Shown: positions 45,365 through 55,631, counted from the stretch's first letter. The stretch: DNA of 64,000 bases from Citrobacter portucalensis (GCF_002042885.1 NZ_MVFY01000007.1:124001-188000), one strand, 5' to 3'. The notes: generated by a model from the letters alone, not told the origin. Numbers and translations are program-made.

Positions 45365-47050
45365 TTGAAAAAGGTTTGGCTTAACCGTTATCCCGCTGGT
45401 GTTCCTGCGGAGATCAATCCTGACCGTTATCAATCCCTGGTGGAACTCTTTGAACACTCAGTAAGACGGTATGCCGATCAGCCCGCGTTTGTAAACATGG
45501 GGGAGGTGATGACCTTCCGCAAGCTTGAAGAGCGTAGCCGTGCGTTTGCCGCATATTTGCAACAGGGGCTCGGGCTGAAAAAGGGCGATCGCGTCGCGCT
45601 GATGATGCCGAATCTGCTGCAATATCCGGTCGCACTGTTTGGGATTTTACGTGCCGGCATGATCGTCGTGAATGTGAACCCGTTGTATACGCCTCGCGAG
45701 CTGGAACATCAGCTCAACGATAGCGGCGCGTCGGCGATTGTCATCGTGTCCAACTTTGCCCACACGCTGGAAAAAGTGGTCGACAAAACGTCGGTGCAAC
45801 ACGTGATCCTGACGCGTATGGGCGATCAGCTGTCGACCGCCAAAGGAACGCTGGTTAACTTTGTCGTGAAGTACATCAAGCGCCTGGTGCCGAAGTATCA
45901 CCTGCCGGATGCCATCTCGTTTCGCAGTGCGCTGCAAAACGGCTATCGCATGCAGTATGTGAAACCCGAAGTGGTGTCGGAAGATCTGGCGTTCCTGCAA
46001 TATACCGGCGGGACAACCGGCGTGGCGAAAGGCGCGATGCTCACGCACCGCAACATGCTGGCTAACCTGGAGCAGGTTAACGCCACCTACGGCCCGTTGC
46101 TGCATCCGGGCAAAGAACTGGTGGTAACGGCTCTACCGCTGTATCACATTTTTGCGCTGACGATGAACTGCCTGCTGTTTATTGAGCTGGGTGGTCAAAA
46201 CCTGCTGATTACTAACCCGCGTGATATCCCAGGACTGGTCAAAGAACTGGCGAAGTATCCGTTTACCGCGATGACCGGCGTCAATACGCTGTTTAACGCG
46301 CTGCTGAATAACAAAGAGTTTCAGCAACTGGACTTCTCGTCACTGCACCTTTCAGCAGGTGGCGGAATGCCGGTTCAACAGGCAGTGGCTGAGCGCTGGG
46401 TGAAGCTGACAGGGCAGTATCTTCTGGAAGGTTATGGCCTGACGGAGTGCGCGCCGCTGGTGAGTGTTAACCCTCACGATATTGACTACCACAGCGGAAG
46501 TATCGGTTTACCGGTTCCCTCCACTGAGGTCAAGCTGGTGGACGACGACGACAACGAAGTGCCGCCGGGAGAACCGGGTGAGCTGTGTGTGAAAGGTCCA
46601 CAGGTGATGCTGGGCTACTGGCAGCGACCGGACGCCACTGACGAAATCATCAAAGACGGCTGGCTGCACACCGGCGATATTGCGGTGATGGATGATGAAG
46701 GCTTCCTGCGTATTGTCGATCGTAAGAAGGACATGATCCTGGTATCCGGCTTTAACGTCTATCCGAACGAAATTGAAGACGTGGTTATGCAACACCCTGG
46801 CGTGCAGGAAGTGGCTGCGGTTGGGGTTCCGTCCGGCAGCAGCGGTGAAGCGGTGAAAATTTTCGTAGTGAAGAAAGATGCCTCGTTAACCGATGAAGCG
46901 CTGGTCACTTTCTGTCGTCGTCACCTGACGGGCTATAAAGTACCAAAGCTGGTGGAGTTTCGCGATGAGTTGCCGAAATCTAACGTTGGTAAAATTTTGC
47001 GACGAGAATTACGTGACGAAGCGCGTGCCAAAGTGGACAATAAAGGCTGA
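45365..47050 (+). CDS. fadD: Long-chain fatty acyl-CoA synthetase FadD
   Basis: FadD activates exogenous long-chain fatty acids with ATP and CoA at the inner membrane, coupling uptake to beta-oxidation. The start TTG (MKKVWLNRY) is used because GAGGTGAT sits just before it and the 561-residue length equals E. coli. An ATG 11 codons upstream is a possible alternative. The AMP-binding motif is [12 protein letters not shown]. The family motifs YGLTECAP and [10 protein letters not shown], and the FACS signature near [13 protein letters not shown], are present. The 3' end runs directly into the rnd leader. Confidence 0.97.
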   Translation: MKKVWLNRYPAGVPAEINPDRYQSLVELFEHSVRRYADQPAFVNMGEVMTFRKLEERSRAFAAYLQQGLGLKKGDRVALMMPNLLQYPVALFGILRAGMIVVNVNPLYTPRELEHQLNDSGASAIVIVSNFAHTLEKVVDKTSVQHVILTRMGDQLSTAKGTLVNFVVKYIKRLVPKYHLPDAISFRSALQNGYRMQYVKPEVVSEDLAFLQYTGGTTGVAKGAMLTHRNMLANLEQVNATYGPLLHPGKELVVTALPLYHIFALTMNCLLFIELGGQNLLITNPRDIPGLVKELAKYPFTAMTGVNTLFNALLNNKEFQQLDFSSLHLSAGGGMPVQQAVAERWVKLTGQYLLEGYGLTECAPLVSVNPHDIDYHSGSIGLPVPSTEVKLVDDDDNEVPPGEPGELCVKGPQVMLGYWQRPDATDEIIKDGWLHTGDIAVMDDEGFLRIVDRKKDMILVSGFNVYPNEIEDVVMQHPGVQEVAAVGVPSGSSGEAVKIFVVKKDASLTDEALVTFCRRHLTGYKVPKLVEFRDELPKSNVGKILRRELRDEARAKVDNKG

Positions 47051-47071
47051 GCGTTAAGTCAGCCAGTAGAA

Positions 47072-47098
47072 AACGCCGGGAAATCCGGCGTTTTTTTT
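47072..47098 (+). terminator. fadD terminator with 8-T tract that forms the rnd leader
   Basis: AACGCCGG (47072-47079) pairs with CCGGCGTT (47085-47092), followed by a run of exactly eight T (47091-47098). It is the classic shape of an intrinsic terminator. In E. coli the hairpin plus poly(U) before rnd is also needed for efficient translation of RNase D, and this arrangement is kept here. Confidence 0.9.
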
Positions 47099-47122
47099 GG
47101 CGCAAACCTAAGAGAGCACGAT

Positions 47123-48250
47123 TTGAATTATCAAATGATCACCACGGACGACGCGTTGGCCACGCTGTGCGAAGCCGTCCGTGAATTTCCGGCGATAGCC
47201 CTGGATACAGAATTTGTTCGCACGCGTACCTATTATCCGCAGTTGGGGCTGATCCAGCTGTTTGATGGCAAACACGTTGCTCTGATTGATCCGCAGGGGA
47301 TCACCGACTGGTCGCCGCTGCGCGATATTCTGCGTGATACTGCCATCACCAAATTCCTGCATGCAGGTAGCGAAGATCTGGAAGTGTTTCTCAACGCTTT
47401 TGGCGAACTGCCGCAGCCGTTGATTGATACACAAATTCTGGCTGCTTTTTGCGGTCGTCCGCTGTCGTGGGGGTTTGCCGCGATGGTGGAAGAGTTTACG
47501 GGGGTGGCGCTGGACAAAAGCGAATCCCGCACCGACTGGCTGGCCAGACCACTGACCGAGCGTCAGTGTGAGTACGCGGCGGCTGATGTCTGGTATCTAT
47601 TACCGATCACCACAAAACTGATGGTTGAAACTGAAACCAGCGGCTGGCTGCCAGCCGCACTGGACGAATGTCGCTTAATGCAGCAGCGTCGCCAGGAGGT
47701 TCTGGCGCCTGAAGACGCATGGCGCGACATCACCAACGCCTGGCAACTGCGTACCCGTCAGTTGGCCTGCCTGCAACTGCTTGCCGACTGGCGACTGCGT
47801 AAAGCGCGTGAGCGCGATCTGGCAGTGAACTTTGTGGTGCGTGAAGAACACCTGTGGTCGGTCGCTCGTTATATGCCAGGGAGTCTGGGTGAACTGGACA
47901 GCCTCGGCCTTTCCGGTAGTGAAATTCGCTTCCACGGCAAAACGCTGATTTCTCTGGTAGAAAAAGCGCAGGCTTTACCGGAAGAATCACTGCCACAGCC
48001 GCTGCTGAATTTGATGGATATGCCCGGATACCGCAAAGCGTTTAAAGCTATTAAGGCGCTGGTTGCCGAGGTGAGTACTGAGCATAATCTTAGCGTCGAA
48101 CTGCTGGCTTCACGCCGTCAAATCAACCAGTTACTCAACTGGCACTGGAAATTAAAGCCGCAGCAGACCCTGCCGGAGTTGGTTTCCGGTTGGCGTGGCG
48201 AACTGATGTCCGATCGTCTCAACGCGCTGCTGCAGGAATATCCGCAGTAA
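47123..48250 (+). CDS. rnd: Ribonuclease D (Rnd)
   Basis: RNase D trims the 3' ends of tRNAs and other small RNAs. The start is TTG, as in E. coli, and the product has 375 residues. The DEDDy exonuclease motifs are LDTEFVRT (about residue 28), HAGSEDLEVF (about 80), and CEYAAADVWYL (about 150). Two HRDC-type helical domains follow. It lies 24 bases after the U tract and is convergent with yeaX. Confidence 0.97.
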   Translation: MNYQMITTDDALATLCEAVREFPAIALDTEFVRTRTYYPQLGLIQLFDGKHVALIDPQGITDWSPLRDILRDTAITKFLHAGSEDLEVFLNAFGELPQPLIDTQILAAFCGRPLSWGFAAMVEEFTGVALDKSESRTDWLARPLTERQCEYAAADVWYLLPITTKLMVETETSGWLPAALDECRLMQQRRQEVLAPEDAWRDITNAWQLRTRQLACLQLLADWRLRKARERDLAVNFVVREEHLWSVARYMPGSLGELDSLGLSGSEIRFHGKTLISLVEKAQALPEESLPQPLLNLMDMPGYRKAFKAIKALVAEVSTEHNLSVELLASRRQINQLLNWHWKLKPQQTLPELVSGWRGELMSDRLNALLQEYPQ

Positions 48251-48257
48251 GTCACCA

Positions 48258-48294
48258 GGCTCGCCGGGTTGCGCCATTGCTAACCCGGCCTGCG
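48258..48294. terminator. Hairpin between convergent rnd and yeaX
   Basis: GCCGGGTT (48263-48270) pairs with AACCCGGC (48282-48289), flanked by AGGC and GCCTG. It has no T run on either side, so it may be a weak terminator or an mRNA-stabilising element. Confidence 0.45.
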
Positions 48295-48299
48295 CAACG

Positions 48300-49265
48300 C
48301 TACAAATCAAGCACCAGGCGCTTACCTTTGGCGCGTGAGCAGCAAATAAGCATGCTTTGCTGGCTGGCTTTTTCGTCGTCGCTGAAATACTGATCGCGGT
48401 GATCCGCTTCCCCTTCAAGAATCGTCGTTTCACAGGTGCCGCAAACACCTTCCCGGCACAGGCACTCAACGCGCGCGGCTTTGTTATTTTCGATAACCTG
48501 CAAAATGGTCATCTCTTCCGGGACCACAAACTCGCGTCCTGAACGCGCCAGAATCAGGGTAAAGGCATCACCGCTTTTATCTTCCAGCGCAAATTGTTCG
48601 AAATGTAGCGTATTGCTGTCCAGTCTATGGAGGGAAGCCGCTTCTCTGACGGCATCGTTGAGCACTGCTGGCCCGCAGGTGTAAATATGTGTGCCGGGTT
48701 CGACATCGGCCAGCAGGCGAGATAAATCAAGGCGGGTCCCTGCGCTTGACAGATGCAGATGAATACGATCGACGCTGGGGTGCTGCAGGAGTTCGTCATA
48801 AAACGCGCAGTTGTCCTGACTGGGAGAGCAATAATGCAGTTGCCATTGCGCCTTAGAATGTTCCAGCTCCGGGATATGCGATAAAAACGGTGTGATGCCG
48901 ATACCTCCGGCAATCAACAGATGTTGTTGTGCCTGAGGAGCGAGGGCGAACAGATTGTTTGGTGTGGAGATCGTGAGCGTGTCGCCGGGTTTCACGTTTT
49001 GATGCAGATATCGTGAGCCGCCTTTGGATGCTTCCTCCAGTCGTACGGCGATTTGCCAGGTGCTCGTATCAAAGGGTGAACTCATCAGCGAGTATGCATT
49101 GCTGTACAGATTCTCGCCATCGCGCATCTGCACGATAATATGGCTGCCACCCTGAAACGCGGGCAACGGCTCGCCTGATGTCGCCGTTAAGGTAAAGCGT
49201 TTTACCTGCGCGGTAATCGTCTCAATCCGGCTGACCCGGACTTCTTGCATTTGATAATCAGACAT
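48300..49265 (-). CDS. yeaX: Carnitine/betaine oxygenase reductase YeaX (CntB)
   Basis: YeaX transfers electrons from NAD(P)H to the Rieske oxygenase YeaW. The 321-residue product has an FNR-like flavin and nucleotide-binding part (with SNAYSLMSSP and GGIGITPF) and a C-terminal plant-type 2Fe-2S ferredoxin domain. The cluster cysteines are in ECLCREGVCGTC and LICCSRAKG. It is downstream of yeaW on the same strand, 71 bases away. Confidence 0.94.
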   Translation of the reverse strand: MSDYQMQEVRVSRIETITAQVKRFTLTATSGEPLPAFQGGSHIIVQMRDGENLYSNAYSLMSSPFDTSTWQIAVRLEEASKGGSRYLHQNVKPGDTLTISTPNNLFALAPQAQQHLLIAGGIGITPFLSHIPELEHSKAQWQLHYCSPSQDNCAFYDELLQHPSVDRIHLHLSSAGTRLDLSRLLADVEPGTHIYTCGPAVLNDAVREAASLHRLDSNTLHFEQFALEDKSGDAFTLILARSGREFVVPEEMTILQVIENNKAARVECLCREGVCGTCETTILEGEADHRDQYFSDDEKASQQSMLICCSRAKGKRLVLDL

Positions 49266-49336
49266 TGCGGCACTCCCTAAAAAATCTGTCCGGCGCGGCT
49301 TGACGATGCGCCGGAACCTGTCGTTACAGCCTCTGG

Positions 49337-50461
49337 TTATTCCTGAAACACCTGCGCGACCAGATTATGGAAATGGGCAATGCCATGTTCGGAGATACCG
49401 CTGCCGCTGGTGTCGGCCATAATGCGGCCCTGACCGCGATACCCGCGCGATTTCAACCCTTTTTGGACGCTTTCAACCAGACGTAAATCTTCAGGGCGGA
49501 AGACGTTGCGATACCATTCGATCAGTTGTTTCTGCTCTTCGGTCAGCTCTTCGTTGGTGAAGTAGATGTCATAGTTTTGCAGCGTAGTTTCTGCATCCAC
49601 TGGAAATTCGTAGATAACGGTCATCATGCCTTTGATTGGCGTAACGTTGAGCATGGTGCACGGCCACAGCCAGAAACCGTGGAAGGCGGCATCAACACCC
49701 TCTTCGAACTTAAATGACTGCTCAGACGGTTTGGCGAAACCGTATTGTAGCGTCCAGTTGCCGTGCATAGTATGCCAGTAACGATCAACCTGAACCGAGT
49801 CGGAAAAACCAGGGTGAGCCGGGCCGCAGTGGTAGCACTCCAGATAGTTATCGACAATATTCTTCCAGTTGGCTGGAGTTCGGGTCGTAAAGCGCGCCGC
49901 CAGCTTCAGGTCATGCACATCAGGGCAGGCTTCGATAACTTTGTCTGCAAGACCTGGGAGTTGTTCTTCTACGCTGCCTGCGTTCGGATCCATGTTGATA
50001 AACACGAATCCGGCATATTCTTCCAGCCGTACCGGGGTGAGATGTGCTTTCTCACTGTCGAAGTTGGCAACGTTTTCGCAGTTACGTGCATGCGCCAGGT
50101 TACCGTCAAGCTTGAATGCCCAGGCGTGGTAAGGGCAGGTAATCACATTTTTCGCTTTCCCTTCGCCGCTCAACAGTTGATGACCACGATGCGGGCAAAC
50201 GTTGTAGAACGCGCGCAGCACGTTATCGCGACCACGTACCAGCACGATGTTCTCGCCAATCACTTCCCGGGTTACATAGTCATTGGGTTTCGCCAGTTCG
50301 CTACTGTGGGCGACGCAAATCCAGCTCTTAGCGAACACTTTCTCCTGCTCGTGCTCGAAGGCCTGATGGTCGGTATAGAACCGGGCAGGGATAGTCCAGG
50401 CGTCCTGCGGGTTGGCACAGAAATTTTGCGGCAGAATAAACTCAGGGCTCAGATTGCTCAT
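49337..50461 (-). CDS. yeaW: Carnitine/betaine Rieske oxygenase YeaW (CntA)
   Basis: YeaW is the terminal oxygenase that splits carnitine or related quaternary amines, releasing trimethylamine. The Rieske ligands are C89 and H91 (VCPHRGH) and C109 and H112 (TCPYHAW). The mononuclear iron site lies in DNYLECYHCGPAHP, with H211 and H216 and a bridging glutamate E208. The 374 residues match E. coli YeaW. It sits with its reductase yeaX and transporter yeaV. Confidence 0.94.
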   Translation of the reverse strand: MSNLSPEFILPQNFCANPQDAWTIPARFYTDHQAFEHEQEKVFAKSWICVAHSSELAKPNDYVTREVIGENIVLVRGRDNVLRAFYNVCPHRGHQLLSGEGKAKNVITCPYHAWAFKLDGNLAHARNCENVANFDSEKAHLTPVRLEEYAGFVFINMDPNAGSVEEQLPGLADKVIEACPDVHDLKLAARFTTRTPANWKNIVDNYLECYHCGPAHPGFSDSVQVDRYWHTMHGNWTLQYGFAKPSEQSFKFEEGVDAAFHGFWLWPCTMLNVTPIKGMMTVIYEFPVDAETTLQNYDIYFTNEELTEEQKQLIEWYRNVFRPEDLRLVESVQKGLKSRGYRGQGRIMADTSGSGISEHGIAHFHNLVAQVFQE

Positions 50462-50505
50462 TGGAATACCTTTAATTTGTGAGTAAGAGGATTTTTTACT
50501 GGCGC

Positions 50506-52107
50506 TTAATTGTCGCCTTTGAGTAATGTCCCGGCCGGTGGTGCGACGGGGACGTCCACTGGCGTTTCGGGGAGATGACCTTCAATTTGATGTGCAGGAA
50601 CGTGGGCATAGTCCTGCCGTACCCAGCGAAGAAAACCGCCAACCTTCACCAACAGAATGGCGAGGAAGGGAAGTGCGGTCAGAACCACCGTGGTCTTCAT
50701 GGTTTCCAGGGACGCGCCGGTGAACAAAATTGATAATGGGATCAGGGTGATGACCACGCACCAGAACAGACGTAAGCTACGCTGCGGATCTTCCCCTTCC
50801 TGCAGGTTACGCGTGCTGGTGGCCGCCATGGTGTAGGCGACGGCATCCATATGCGAGGCGAGAAAAATAATCATGATCGCCAGATACGCCACCAGGAACA
50901 GTTTCCCGGCAGGCAACGACATCAACACTTGCTGTACGGCTGTTTCGCCGCCTAACGTGGCCATAACCTGCGGTACGTCGATCACACCGTTCACAAATTG
51001 GTGAATGGAGTAGCTTTCCATCACGCCAAAGAAGAACCAGCAGCCAACGGTACTACCCAGGATTAACGCCCAGATAACCTCTTTGATTTTGCGACCACGG
51101 GATACGCGAGTGACAAACATTGCCACGCCAGGGGTGTAGGAGATCCACCACAGCCAATAGAACACCGTCCAGTTGCGGGTGAACTCACCGTTGCCGAGCG
51201 GGTCGGTGAACAGACTCATCTGCAAAAAGTTTTGTGTCGTCAGACCGATGGCGTTAATGATGTTGTTGGTGATGAACTCGGTCGGGCCGACAATCAGCAC
51301 CAGCAGCGGCAGTAAAAACGCCCCCCAGCCGACCATTTTGCTCAGACGTTGCAAGCCGTTGTTGATGCCAATCCAGGAGCTCAGACAGAAAATGCCGCCA
51401 GAGAACAGGATAACAAACGCCTGTACGGTGAAATTATCCGGTAAACCTGTGAGAGCCGATAAACCACGGGTAAAGGTGGCGGCGGTGACAACCAGAGAGA
51501 TGGTTAACGCGCCAACTGTGGCGATCAGGAACATCAAATCAACCAGCCGGCCCCAGACGCCCTGCGGATGCACGCCGGTGATAGCGGCGATTATTCCGGA
51601 CAGGCTCAGCCCTTTGTTTTTCCGCACATGAAAGTGGTAGGCCATGGTTAATGAAGCCAGCGTATAGGTCGCCCAGGCGCTGATTCCCCAATGGAAAAAA
51701 GAGTAGGGTAAGCTGTATTCCAGCGCTTTTTGCGAGTGCGGAGCGATATTCAGACCTGGGGTCTGGTAATAATAGGCCCACTCAGCAACGCCCCAATAGA
51801 GCGTGGAGGAACCTAGTCCGGCACAAATAAACATAAACAGCCAGGACAGCGTGCTGTATTCCGCTTTTCCTTCTCCCAGACGAATGTTGCCGTATTTGCT
51901 GGTGGCCAGCCAGACGACCAGACCCATCGCCATCAGAACGAGGATCTGCACGGCGGAACCCAGCATCCGGGTAACGCCGTTAAAAAGGGTATTTGCGACT
52001 TGTGCAGACTGCTGAGGGAAGAGACTAAGTGTGGCGGCGATGAAAAGAATAGCCACCAGACTGATGGCTATCAGCGGCATGTCTTTTTTCTTAACGTTGC
52101 TCAACAT
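50506..52107 (-). CDS. yeaV: BCCT-family betaine/carnitine transporter YeaV
   Basis: YeaV is a 533-residue BCCT carrier with about 12 transmembrane helices. The family signatures are present: [17 protein letters not shown] and the Trp-rich [20 protein letters not shown] (helix 8). The hydrophilic C-terminal tail (about 490-533) is rich in Pro and Ala. It is inferred to import carnitine or betaine for YeaW/YeaX, which lie downstream on the same strand. Confidence 0.92.
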   Translation of the reverse strand: MLSNVKKKDMPLIAISLVAILFIAATLSLFPQQSAQVANTLFNGVTRMLGSAVQILVLMAMGLVVWLATSKYGNIRLGEGKAEYSTLSWLFMFICAGLGSSTLYWGVAEWAYYYQTPGLNIAPHSQKALEYSLPYSFFHWGISAWATYTLASLTMAYHFHVRKNKGLSLSGIIAAITGVHPQGVWGRLVDLMFLIATVGALTISLVVTAATFTRGLSALTGLPDNFTVQAFVILFSGGIFCLSSWIGINNGLQRLSKMVGWGAFLLPLLVLIVGPTEFITNNIINAIGLTTQNFLQMSLFTDPLGNGEFTRNWTVFYWLWWISYTPGVAMFVTRVSRGRKIKEVIWALILGSTVGCWFFFGVMESYSIHQFVNGVIDVPQVMATLGGETAVQQVLMSLPAGKLFLVAYLAIMIIFLASHMDAVAYTMAATSTRNLQEGEDPQRSLRLFWCVVITLIPLSILFTGASLETMKTTVVLTALPFLAILLVKVGGFLRWVRQDYAHVPAHQIEGHLPETPVDVPVAPPAGTLLKGDN

Positions 52108-52311
52108 GGGATCTCCTGGGCACAGTTGCCCGCGTATGGCATTAGCCTGTCGTTGTTATCATGCTGTAGGGAATCAGTGATCTTGTATTTAACAATTTTA
52201 TTATTTGTTATTTACATGAATTAAACAATTGCTCGATGCGTGAAGCAATAAAACACAGAACGGAAATAATAAAAGGTGAATTGGCGCAGGTTATTGGTGC
52301 CATAAAAAGCA

Positions 52312-52339
52312 TAAAAAAGCCGCGTCAGTGACGCGGCTC
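52312..52339 (-). terminator. Intrinsic terminator of dmlA
   Basis: GCCGCGTCA and TGACGCGGC form a GC-rich stem at 52319-52337. On the minus strand it is followed by a T run (TTTTTTAT). It lies 20 bases after the dmlA stop, so the downstream yeaV-yeaW-yeaX block has its own promoter. Confidence 0.85.
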
Positions 52340-52358
52340 ATATTCCGTGGTTTGACCT

Positions 52359-53441
52359 CTAACGCAATGCCCGAGAGATGGCCTCGCCAACCTGTTGGGT
52401 GGTGGCATTGCCTTTCATATCCGGTGTTTTCGGGCCGCTGGCAATAACCTGCTCAATTGCCGCCAGAATACCGTCGTGGGCGGCTTTATAGTTAGCATCA
52501 CCGTTGCCAAGGAAGTCGAGCATCATGGCGCCAGCCCAGATAGTCGCTATAGGGTTGGCGAGGTTCTTGCCGTAGATATCGGGGGCCGAACCGTGTACTG
52601 GCTCGAACAGAGACGGGAAGGTGCGTTCCGGGTTTAAGTTGGCTGAAGGCGCAATGCCAATCGTTCCGGTACAGGCTGGACCGAGATCGGAGAGGATGTC
52701 GCCAAACAGGTTGGAGGCAACCACCACGTCAAAACGCTCCGGCTGCATCACAAAGCGGGCGCAGAGTATATCAATATGCTGTTTATCCCAACGGATCTCG
52801 GGATAGTGAGCCGCCATTGCTTCTACACGCTCGTCCCAGTACGGCATGCTGATGGCCAGGCCGTTGGATTTGGTCGCCGAGGTCAGGGTTTTGCGCGGGC
52901 GGTTTTGCGCCAGCTCGAAAGCGTAACGCAAAATTCGATCCACACCGCGACGGGTGAAGACCGACTCCTGGATAACCACTTCGTGTTCTGTACCTTCGCT
53001 TACGCGTCCGCCGAGTGAAGAGTATTCTCCCTCGGTGTTCTCGCGCACCACATAGAAATCAATGTCGCCAGGCTGCTTACCTGCCAGTGGGCAAGGTACG
53101 CCCGGAAACAGGCGTACCGGGCGCAGGTTGACATACTGGTCGAATTCGCGGCGAAACTTAAGCAGCGAGCCCCATAATGAGATGTGGTCCGGTACGGTTT
53201 CCGGCCAGCCAACGGCACCAAAATAGATAGCATCGAAGGATTGTAACTGCTCGTGCCAGTCATCCGGCATCATCTTTCCGTGATGGGCGTAGTACTCGCA
53301 GCTGGCCCATTCCATTTGCTCAAAGCTGAGTGACAACCCCCAACGCTCGGCGGCTGCCTGCAACACCTGAATGCCTTCAGGCAGGACTTCTTTACCAATG
53401 CCATCTCCGGGGATAGCGGCAATACGACAGGTTTTCTTCAT
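52359..53441 (-). CDS. dmlA: D-malate dehydrogenase DmlA (YeaU)
   Basis: DmlA is an NAD-dependent decarboxylating dehydrogenase that converts D-malate to pyruvate. It belongs to the isocitrate/isopropylmalate dehydrogenase family. The 360-residue product carries IAAIPGDGIGKEV at the N-terminus, VVRENTEGEYSS for substrate binding, NLFGDILSDL and GSAPDIYGKN. The start MKKTCRIA follows E. coli; a GTG four codons upstream is possible. It is divergent from its activator gene dmlR. Confidence 0.95.
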   Translation of the reverse strand: MKKTCRIAAIPGDGIGKEVLPEGIQVLQAAAERWGLSLSFEQMEWASCEYYAHHGKMMPDDWHEQLQSFDAIYFGAVGWPETVPDHISLWGSLLKFRREFDQYVNLRPVRLFPGVPCPLAGKQPGDIDFYVVRENTEGEYSSLGGRVSEGTEHEVVIQESVFTRRGVDRILRYAFELAQNRPRKTLTSATKSNGLAISMPYWDERVEAMAAHYPEIRWDKQHIDILCARFVMQPERFDVVVASNLFGDILSDLGPACTGTIGIAPSANLNPERTFPSLFEPVHGSAPDIYGKNLANPIATIWAGAMMLDFLGNGDANYKAAHDGILAAIEQVIASGPKTPDMKGNATTQQVGEAISRALR

Positions 53442-53544
53442 AGCAGCTCTCACTTGTACGCCATCAAAATTGACTTTCCCCGTATCCTATAATTGACTGA
53501 TTAATAGTTAATCCCCCTAACTGGTGAAACATAAAACACAGATC

Positions 53545-54462
53545 ATGAATAATCTGCCTCTGCTAAATGATTTACGCGTCTTTATGCTGGTTGCCCGTCG
53601 TGCGGGATTTGCCGCCGTTGCCGAAGAGCTGGGCGTATCTCCGGCTTTTATCAGTAAGCGCGTTGCCCTGTTGGAGCAAACGCTGAACGTGGTGCTGTTG
53701 CACCGAACAACGCGGCGCGTAACCATCACGGAAGAGGGGGAGCGGATCTACGAATGGGCACAGCGGATCCTGCAGGATGTCGATCAGATGATGGACGAGC
53801 TGTCCGATGCCAGGCAGATCCCGCAGGGGATGCTACGAATTATCAGTAGCTTTGGTTTTGGCCGCCGGGTGGTCGCTCCGGCGCTGTCTGCGCTGGCAAA
53901 AGAGTACCCGCAGTTAGAACTGAGGTTCGATGTTGAAGACCGTCTGGTCGATATGGTCAATGAGGGCGTCGATCTCGATATTCGTATCGGGGATGATATC
54001 GCGCCGAACCTGATTGCCCGCAAGCTGGCGACTAACTATCGTATTCTGTGCGCCTCGCCGGAATTTGTGGCGCGGCATGGAGTGCCGAAACAACTGAACG
54101 ATCTTTCTACTTTCCCCTGCCTGGTTATTAAAGAACGTGACCATCCGTTTGGTATCTGGCAAATGCGTAATAAAGAGGGCGCACACTCAATAAAGGTTAC
54201 GGGGCCGCTGTCGTCTAACCATGGCGAAGTGGTACATCAATGGTGTCTGGATGGGCAGGGAATTGCTTTGCGTTCGTGGTGGGACGTTTGCGACAACATT
54301 GCCAGCGGACATCTGGTGCATATATTGCCTGAGTATTATCAACCCGCCAATATATGGGCGGTTTATGTCTCCCGGCTGGCGACGTCGGCAAAAATCCGTA
54401 TTACGGTTGAGTATTTACGCCGCTATTTTGCCGAAAACTACCCAAAGTTTACTTTGGAATAA
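53545..54462 (+). CDS. dmlR: LysR-type activator of dmlA, DmlR (YeaT)
   Basis: DmlR is a LysR-family regulator of D-malate use. The start MNNLPLLNDL gives 305 residues; a GTG seven codons upstream keeps the frame. The N-terminal helix-turn-helix (about 5-65, with FAAVAEELGVSPAFISKRV) is followed by a substrate-binding domain. It is divergent from dmlA, with 103 bases between them. It faces minE, with a shared terminator between. Confidence 0.95.
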   Translation: MNNLPLLNDLRVFMLVARRAGFAAVAEELGVSPAFISKRVALLEQTLNVVLLHRTTRRVTITEEGERIYEWAQRILQDVDQMMDELSDARQIPQGMLRIISSFGFGRRVVAPALSALAKEYPQLELRFDVEDRLVDMVNEGVDLDIRIGDDIAPNLIARKLATNYRILCASPEFVARHGVPKQLNDLSTFPCLVIKERDHPFGIWQMRNKEGAHSIKVTGPLSSNHGEVVHQWCLDGQGIALRSWWDVCDNIASGHLVHILPEYYQPANIWAVYVSRLATSAKIRITVEYLRRYFAENYPKFTLE

Positions 54463-54491
54463 ATGCTCGATAGGTTAGTCAGAGACAGAAA

Positions 54492-54520
54492 ATAAAAAAG
54501 GCAGAATAATCTGCCTTTTT
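54492..54520. terminator. Bidirectional terminator between dmlR and minE
   Basis: AAAAAGGCAGA (54495-54505) and TCTGCCTTTTT (54510-54520) form an 11-bp stem with loop ATAA. The A and T tracts allow it to end both dmlR and minCDE transcripts. Confidence 0.92.
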
Positions 54521-54548
54521 CGTAACCATGATTTAGCGACAAAAGAGC

Positions 54549-54815
54549 TTATTTAGACTCTTCTGCTTCAGGTAATGTCACGTTAAGTTCGAGGATCGAA
54601 ATATCGCCGTCTTTTTGTTCAAGTTGTACCGTGACCATTTCGGGATCAATTTGTACATACTTACAGATAACGTCGAGAATATCCTTACGCAGCTGCGGTA
54701 AATAATGTGGCTCGGCGTCACTACGACGACGTTCCGCAACAATAATCTGCAGTCGCTCTTTAGCGATGTTCGCTGTGCTCTTTTTCCGCGAGAGAAAAAA
54801 ATCCAGTAATGCCAT
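54549..54815 (-). CDS. minE: Cell division topological factor MinE
   Basis: MinE makes MinD oscillate from pole to pole and so confines MinC action away from mid-cell. The 88-residue product has the N-terminal anti-MinCD segment ([23 protein letters not shown]) and the topological domain. It is the last gene of minC-minD-minE and starts 3 bases after minD. E. coli MinE has the same length. Confidence 0.98.
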   Translation of the reverse strand: MALLDFFLSRKKSTANIAKERLQIIVAERRRSDAEPHYLPQLRKDILDVICKYVQIDPEMVTVQLEQKDGDISILELNVTLPEAEESK

Positions 54816-54818
54816 AAC

Positions 54819-55631
54819 TTATCCTCCGAACAGGCGTTTGAGGAAACCTTTCTTCTCTTCTTCAATGAAGCGGAAAGGACGTTCTTCTCCCAACAGACGG
54901 TCTACGGTATCAGCATAGGCTTTACCGGCATCAGCATTGATGTCGAGAATAACCGGCTCACCCTGGTTAGACGCGCGCAGGACTGACTGATCTTCAGGAA
55001 TCACGCCAACCAGCTTGATTCGCAGAATTTCCAGTACGTCTTCCATGCTCAGCATGTCACCTTTATTAACGCGGCCAGGGTTGTAGCGCGTCAGCAACAA
55101 ATGCTCTTTAATCGGATCTTCACCGTTTTCCGCGCGACGAGATTTCGACGCCAGAATACCCAGTATACGGTCAGAGTCACGTACAGAGGAGACTTCCGGG
55201 TTGGTGGTAATAATCGCTTCATCGGCAAAATACAGGGCCATCAGCGCACCGGTTTCAATACCCGCCGGAGAGTCGCAGACGATGAAGTCGAATTCCATCG
55301 TTTTCAGATCGTCCAGAACTTTCGCGACGCCTTCACGCGTCAGCGCGTCTTTATCGCGAGTTTGTGAGGCCGGAAGAATAAAGAGATTTTCGGTACGCTT
55401 ATCTTTGATTAGCGCCTGATTTAACGACGCATCGCCCTGAATAACGTTGACGAAGTCGTAAACGACGCGGCGTTCACAACCCATAATCAGATCAAGATTA
55501 CGCAGGCCGATATCAAAATCAATAACGACAGTTTTCTTTCCCTTCTGGGCCAAACCTGTAGCGATGGCCGCGCTGGAGGTGGTTTTGCCAACGCCCCCTT
55601 TACCCGAAGTAACAACAATAATGCGTGCCAT
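54819..55631 (-). CDS. minD: Septum site-determining ATPase MinD
   Basis: MinD is a ParA-type ATPase of 270 residues that binds the membrane in the ATP form and recruits MinC and MinE. The deviant Walker A motif is GKGGVGKTTSS with K11 and K16. The C-terminal amphipathic helix that targets the membrane (EEKKGFLKRLFGG) is complete. Confidence 0.98.
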   Translation of the reverse strand: MARIIVVTSGKGGVGKTTSSAAIATGLAQKGKKTVVIDFDIGLRNLDLIMGCERRVVYDFVNVIQGDASLNQALIKDKRTENLFILPASQTRDKDALTREGVAKVLDDLKTMEFDFIVCDSPAGIETGALMALYFADEAIITTNPEVSSVRDSDRILGILASKSRRAENGEDPIKEHLLLTRYNPGRVNKGDMLSMEDVLEILRIKLVGVIPEDQSVLRASNQGEPVILDINADAGKAYADTVDRLLGEERPFRFIEEEKKGFLKRLFGG

